Assembly: GCA_028565635.1 (NCBI GenBank)
Contig: JAOXYB010050414.1
Coordinates: 1 to 11,775 of the forward strand
Source of the DNA: Phoronis ovalis
Lineage: Eukaryota; Phoronida; Phoronidae
Length of the DNA: 11,775 nucleotides
Direction: 5' to 3'
Shown here: piece by piece, positions 7,501 to 11,775 of the stretch
Position numbering within the stretch: position 1 is the first letter of the stretch
Layout of the letters: every line of letters begins with the position of its first letter
Made by a program: the position numbers and the translations under genes
Notes under the pieces: generated by a model
Told to the model about the DNA's origin: nothing
Database searches by the model: none
What the model saw: only the letters and a program-made list of their open reading frames with translations

Positions 7501-10500
7501 TATATATCATAGCTTATGATGATTGGTAATTTCCCTGTTTTATGTAAATTTAACTGAACTATAAACAGTATACCTAGCTCTCTGGTCAAACTTCACACAC
7601 AGCAAGGCTTTGATCTTACTCAAGTTCTTTGTGTTTATTAACTCTATTTGAATTTTGTTATTAACGCCAAATAGACTTGAATTTAATAATACTGTCTATG
7701 GCACTGTAATCCAGAGCTGCAGTGTAAGCTATCCTATAACAACGGCATTTCCACAAACGTTTAGTTGTACTAAAGCTCGAATGGAAGAAATGGAAATATT
7801 TATTTTAAAATGTTAAAATTAGTCGTTTATTAAAATACCTTGCATTTCGTTATTAATCGTAAACCTTTTAATAGTCGTAGTGATTGATACTGTTTGTTCT
7901 ACGAAATGTCTTTATTTATTTGATATAAGAAATTATTTTAGCCGCGTTCCAGATTTTGCATTTACCTCTTAGCTATTTTTAAAAGCTATTGAATAGGCAT
8001 ATGAAAAGTATGAATGCATTTTTAAACGTATGTAAAGAAAAACTTAGATGCGTTGAAGCGTATATGAGGGTTAATTTATACATCCTTTACATGCCATTTG
8101 TACCTTTCATACTTATGGTATACGTCATATGCATTGTCTTGCGCCGGTGCCTTGCCTGTTAGAATAAATGTTATTTAGTCAATGTGTTATACACGGTACA
8201 CTGTATCTTTGGTCAACGCATTGTTAGTTGTGTTTGTAGAAACTAATATTATATTTTAATTTCTTAATTATTGTTTGTATAGAAATACCAGAGCAATTTA
8301 TATTTCTACTTTGCGTGCTTGCACATAAATGTACAACCAAATTTTACACGGCGTACTTGACAAAAACATCGTGGAAGTGGGAGGCCCAAGTCAACAAACT
8401 CTCAATTCTCTAAACGCTGTTTTTAGTCTCCCTTGATAAACATAAAACGTAAAACCTCTACATGTAATTTTATCATTTGGTAAACAAAACCTTGTTAACA
8501 ATTATATATGTAAACATATATTATATAATGCCATGCTAACTGTATAAATATAAATTATATAAATTATTTAAAACACAATTTTAATTTTGGACAGATGCAT
8601 AATATTATACAGTTTATGAAGGGACACATTTTGTATGTTTCTCTAAGCACATGCATGCATTTGGTAACATCTATTTACCATTGGCAGGACACAGCACTTT
8701 TTAAGAAGTGGTCCCCAAGAGTTTAAGGACGCGTAGTATATAATCTGATTGATATCACGAGAGCGAAGTGTATGTACACATTTTAAAACTGATATTATCT
8801 ACTGAGAATATCAAAACAAGTGTAATTGAAAAAATAGTTATTGACTGATGGTAGACACATGTAATATTTTCTGAAATTCTTGGTAAGTAGTAATAAAGAT
8901 TGAAATGATGTTTGATAAAAAATTGTGTTGATCAGAAGGACATGTACAATTTTACGGATTGCAAATACTGTAGGGAAAATGTCATGATATTATTGAAGCC
9001 TGGGACTATATACTCAAGAACTTGGCGTAAGGACATACTAACAAAACAATTATGCAGTCACACTTTATCGTAAATGTCCAAGTTTTCACCTGCGTCATAA
9101 ACAAAATACTTGCTGGTAATCCCGGGTTTGTAACACTGTATATAAAAGAGGTTCTTATGATAGTGATATTTCTTTCCTGACTGTTTGTTGTGACGGAATA
9201 GTACAGTCTGTAACGCCAAAATATTCAAGGCAAAATGTTCAAGGCAGACTAGTGCAGATTTGTCCATCATACTTACATTAGGGAACATGCCGTATTTGAG
9301 AATACAGAACAATTGTCAGCAATATTTTGCCAGGAAAATAAAGTGCTATATCAAGTAACAGAAAATGCCATAAAATGTAATTTCATGAGAATTTTATTTT
9401 ATAATCAAGTTTAATTGCATATCAGGGTATGCAAGTAATGCCGCTGAGTACAGGAAATGTCTATTTTACAGCTACACACTTTAGTTTTTTTACAATTCGT
9501 GTGTTCCCTCTCTGATTGAAATCGAATTTACTATTCAGAGTGAAAATTGTAGTAATTTCATAAAAAATGATTGTGGAAACAAACATAATATTATGATTAT
9601 TTTCACAAGAATCATGTAAGAGAATCATATTTTAATGAATCACCATAAAAATCGATATGGCTCCATGTCATACCAAAATGAATAATTCTTTTTGTTTTGG
9701 TACTTGGAATTTATTGGAAGTTATAATATTATATTTATGCCATAATGAACTGGTGTTATTTTATATAAAAGATATTTACCTAACCTGAGAGTAGTGTTTG
9801 TGGAGTTTATCCTAAACGTAATTTTTTTGTTTGCTTATTGGAGGTCGGGTCAATAGTACTGAAAATCTTAGTTAAAATCAATAAAGTACAATATCTCTTG
9901 TCTGACAATGTTGTTCCCTTAAAATATTAATATGGCTGCAACGAAATTTATATAATGGATATAATCCTCAAGAAAAAGATAAATAAAATGTATATATATT
10001 ATATTATTAATTATGTATAACCTTTACTCATACTGTAGGAATGCATGCTGACATCAACAAGATGTAATAGAAAAATATATGGATGTTGAAACCTTATTAA
10101 ACAGAACAATAAGGGTATTCCTTATTTAATTTGTAAAGTTTCCATTCTTGAATCAAACTCCCAGACCAAACAAATAGATTATTTAAAAGCTATTTATGAA
10201 TTAGGTTTTTCTTTTAAAGAACATAAAAATTATATATCAATGATCATACGTCATGAATATGGGACACTATTAATTCAATACATTACATTTCATCATACAC
10301 AATATTTTAATATGTATTTTAAGGGGTTTGTGTAAAAGAAATTTTGAACAAATAGCGTTTTCTTATTTTATGTCATAATAAGAAAATGAATTTCAGTGAA
10401 ATATTTGTCATACCAATTAGCATTGTTTCTTATCCAGATCATATTGTGTATTTAAGCGAAACTGTTTTATTTTTCTGTGCAAAACATGCGTTTCTAAAAC

Positions 10501-11526
10501 GCCCGATGCCACCACTCAACAACACAATAGGTACGCATGATCGTTTCAATATTAGTACTCATTATAACTCTGGAGTTTTCAGTAAACGATATAATATCGT
10601 TCAGTAGATGATGTGAGATAATTTTTAAGAGTAATATACATATGGGTAAGTCTGCGAAAGTACACAATTTTACAAATAGAAAGTCATCTTTATGACCAAG
10701 ACTCATTTATACATAATGCTAATATATAATATTTGTAAATTGTTTTAAAAACAAGCACATTATTTAAGTTTCTATGGAATAGACGCGCACTGTAGTGAAA
10801 TAGGCCTCTTCCCTGTATATTTGAAAGAGATTTTTTGAAAATTTAACTAATGCTGCATTTTTTACCCCAGAAGCGAGATTTATGGATCAAATTGTTCATC
10901 TCGCTAGGGCAAACAAATGTAGCAAAATGGTCCATTTATGATTATAAAAGTACTTCAAAACGATATGTGCTATATTTAGGAAGCATGGAAATTTTTGACA
11001 ACCAATTATACATAAGGGGACGACTTAATGTTGCATTATGTCTTCAAACGTAAAGAAGGTTTCGTTAGCAATTATGTGTTAACCTAACTTAGTTTATAGA
11101 TTCATGGATTTATAAACATATATTGTATATTTAACATTTGCACATTCTTAATTCTTGGAAACATCCTTAACATTTATATATATTTAATTTAAAAATAATT
11201 TCCTTAATACTTATAAAATTTAAATTAACATAATGTGTCTTATTACAAATAACCTTAAGTATAAATACTTTAAATTTAATATATAATCTTCTGTATTATT
11301 ATACACATTGATTTATTGAGTATCTTTATTAAATTAATAAATAATTAATTAGTATAAATATTATTAATATGCTTTATAACTAACTAAGTTTACCAACTTT
11401 CAAATTCTTAGGAAAAACTTTTGGTTCTAAAATATGTCTGTTTACTGATCTTCAATCTGTGATGCGACAGAGTATAAACTGTTTGCTAGCCAGTTATATA
11501 TTGGAACTGTAACCATGTGATTTTTT
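7501..11526. other. AT-rich region without supportable genes
   Basis: About 4 kb of mostly AT-rich sequence with only short chance open frames, none with a recognisable domain or good splice context. A few tiny structures occur: a 12-bp palindrome cataatattatg at 9584-9595, a 14-bp imperfect tandem duplication at 9218-9245, and very AT-rich runs at about 11160-11380. It could be upstream intron, promoter region or intergenic DNA of the HEPN-RING gene. No promoter could be called. Confidence 0.5.
9218..9245. repeat. 14-bp tandem duplication
   Basis: aaaatattcaaggc is followed directly by aaaatgttcaaggc, differing at one base. A minor local duplication. Confidence 0.7.
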
Positions 11527-11612
11527 CAACTGCGGCATCATGTACACATTTATTGGAAACTACATACATATAAGATTTCTGTGGGGGAACTGTGTACATG
11601 ATGCCGCAGTTG
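11527..11612. repeat. Inverted repeat with perfect 22-bp arms
   Basis: The left arm 11527-11548 (beginning caactgcggcatcatg) is the exact reverse complement of the right arm 11591-11612, with a 42-base spacer. The arms are about 45-50% GC in a strongly AT-rich setting, so the match is very unlikely by chance. The fold would be a 22-bp perfect stem with a large loop. A small foldback element or MITE remnant, or a small-RNA hairpin, are the main options. No flanking target-site duplication is obvious. Confidence 0.85.
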
Positions 11613-11775
11613 CGTAAACTTTTATGCAGAAATTTTGAATAAAATTTGAACACGTTGATATAAGAAATACGTCTTTAGCTAACCCACATTATGTACTGAC
11701 CACAGGGTCCTGGTGCTTTAAAAAATATAAAACGAATAAAAAATATGAATTGAATAAAATAAATATATTTCCACT
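11613..11775. other. AT-rich flank, nothing recognised
   Basis: Sequence right of the inverted repeat. It contains isolated aataaa motifs (for example near 11637), which are expected by chance at this composition. No open frame of interest. Confidence 0.5.

Noticed and set aside
9058-9312. 84-codon open frame on the minus strand, with a GTAAGT at 9276-9271 that could be a donor of an upstream exon
   Set aside because: It starts at TTG, not ATG, has no domain signal, and a GTAAGT hexamer is expected several times by chance in this window. Without transcripts it cannot be linked to the acceptor at 6932.
10386-11053. Short open frames of 67-73 codons on both strands
   Set aside because: Lengths expected by chance, overlapping on opposite strands, and no domain or splice evidence.

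Overview
The window looks like AT-rich nuclear DNA from an animal. It has a spliced gene with GT/AG introns, a Kozak-like start, no bacterial operon layout and long gene-poor stretches. The protein family (DZIP3-type HEPN domain plus RING and coiled coil) and the dispersed-repeat flavour suggest a lophotrochozoan, most likely a bivalve mollusc. That placement is an inference, not something the sequence proves.

One real gene can be supported, on the minus strand. Three coding exons can be read: 6906-6297 (HEPN domain), 5487-5399 (linker) and 810-257 (divergent RING finger followed by a coiled coil). The reading phases agree at both junctions: exon 1 ends one base into a codon and exon 2 supplies the other two, and exon 2 and exon 3 join between whole codons. 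Together they give 417 codons plus two bases. The gene is open at its 3' end, because a consensus donor at 256-251 sends it to exons left of the window. An acceptor just before the start codon (6932) implies at least one non-coding exon further right. The predicted protein pairs an intact R-N-x3-H HEPN motif, the hallmark of HEPN ribonucleases, with a RING-type ubiquitin-ligase module in TRIM-like order.

Intron 2 (811-5398, about 4.6 kb) is crowded. It holds a decayed but frame-coherent coding-like stretch on the minus strand (about 1380-2290, product not recognised). It also holds a satellite-like array of about 2.27 kb (2585-4850) with a clear higher-order period of about 790-796 bp, built from one short (about 144 bp) and two long (about 325 bp) monomers. 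A TG/CA-rich microsatellite lies at 5119-5168. Intron 1 (5488-6296) has nothing clear apart from a weak repeat-like patch.

Right of the gene, 6951-11775 is mostly AT-rich and without supportable genes. It contains a possible scrap of a dispersed repeat near 7008-7050, a C11 homopolymer inside an unconvincing open frame, and a GC-rich inverted repeat with perfect 22-bp arms (11527-11612).
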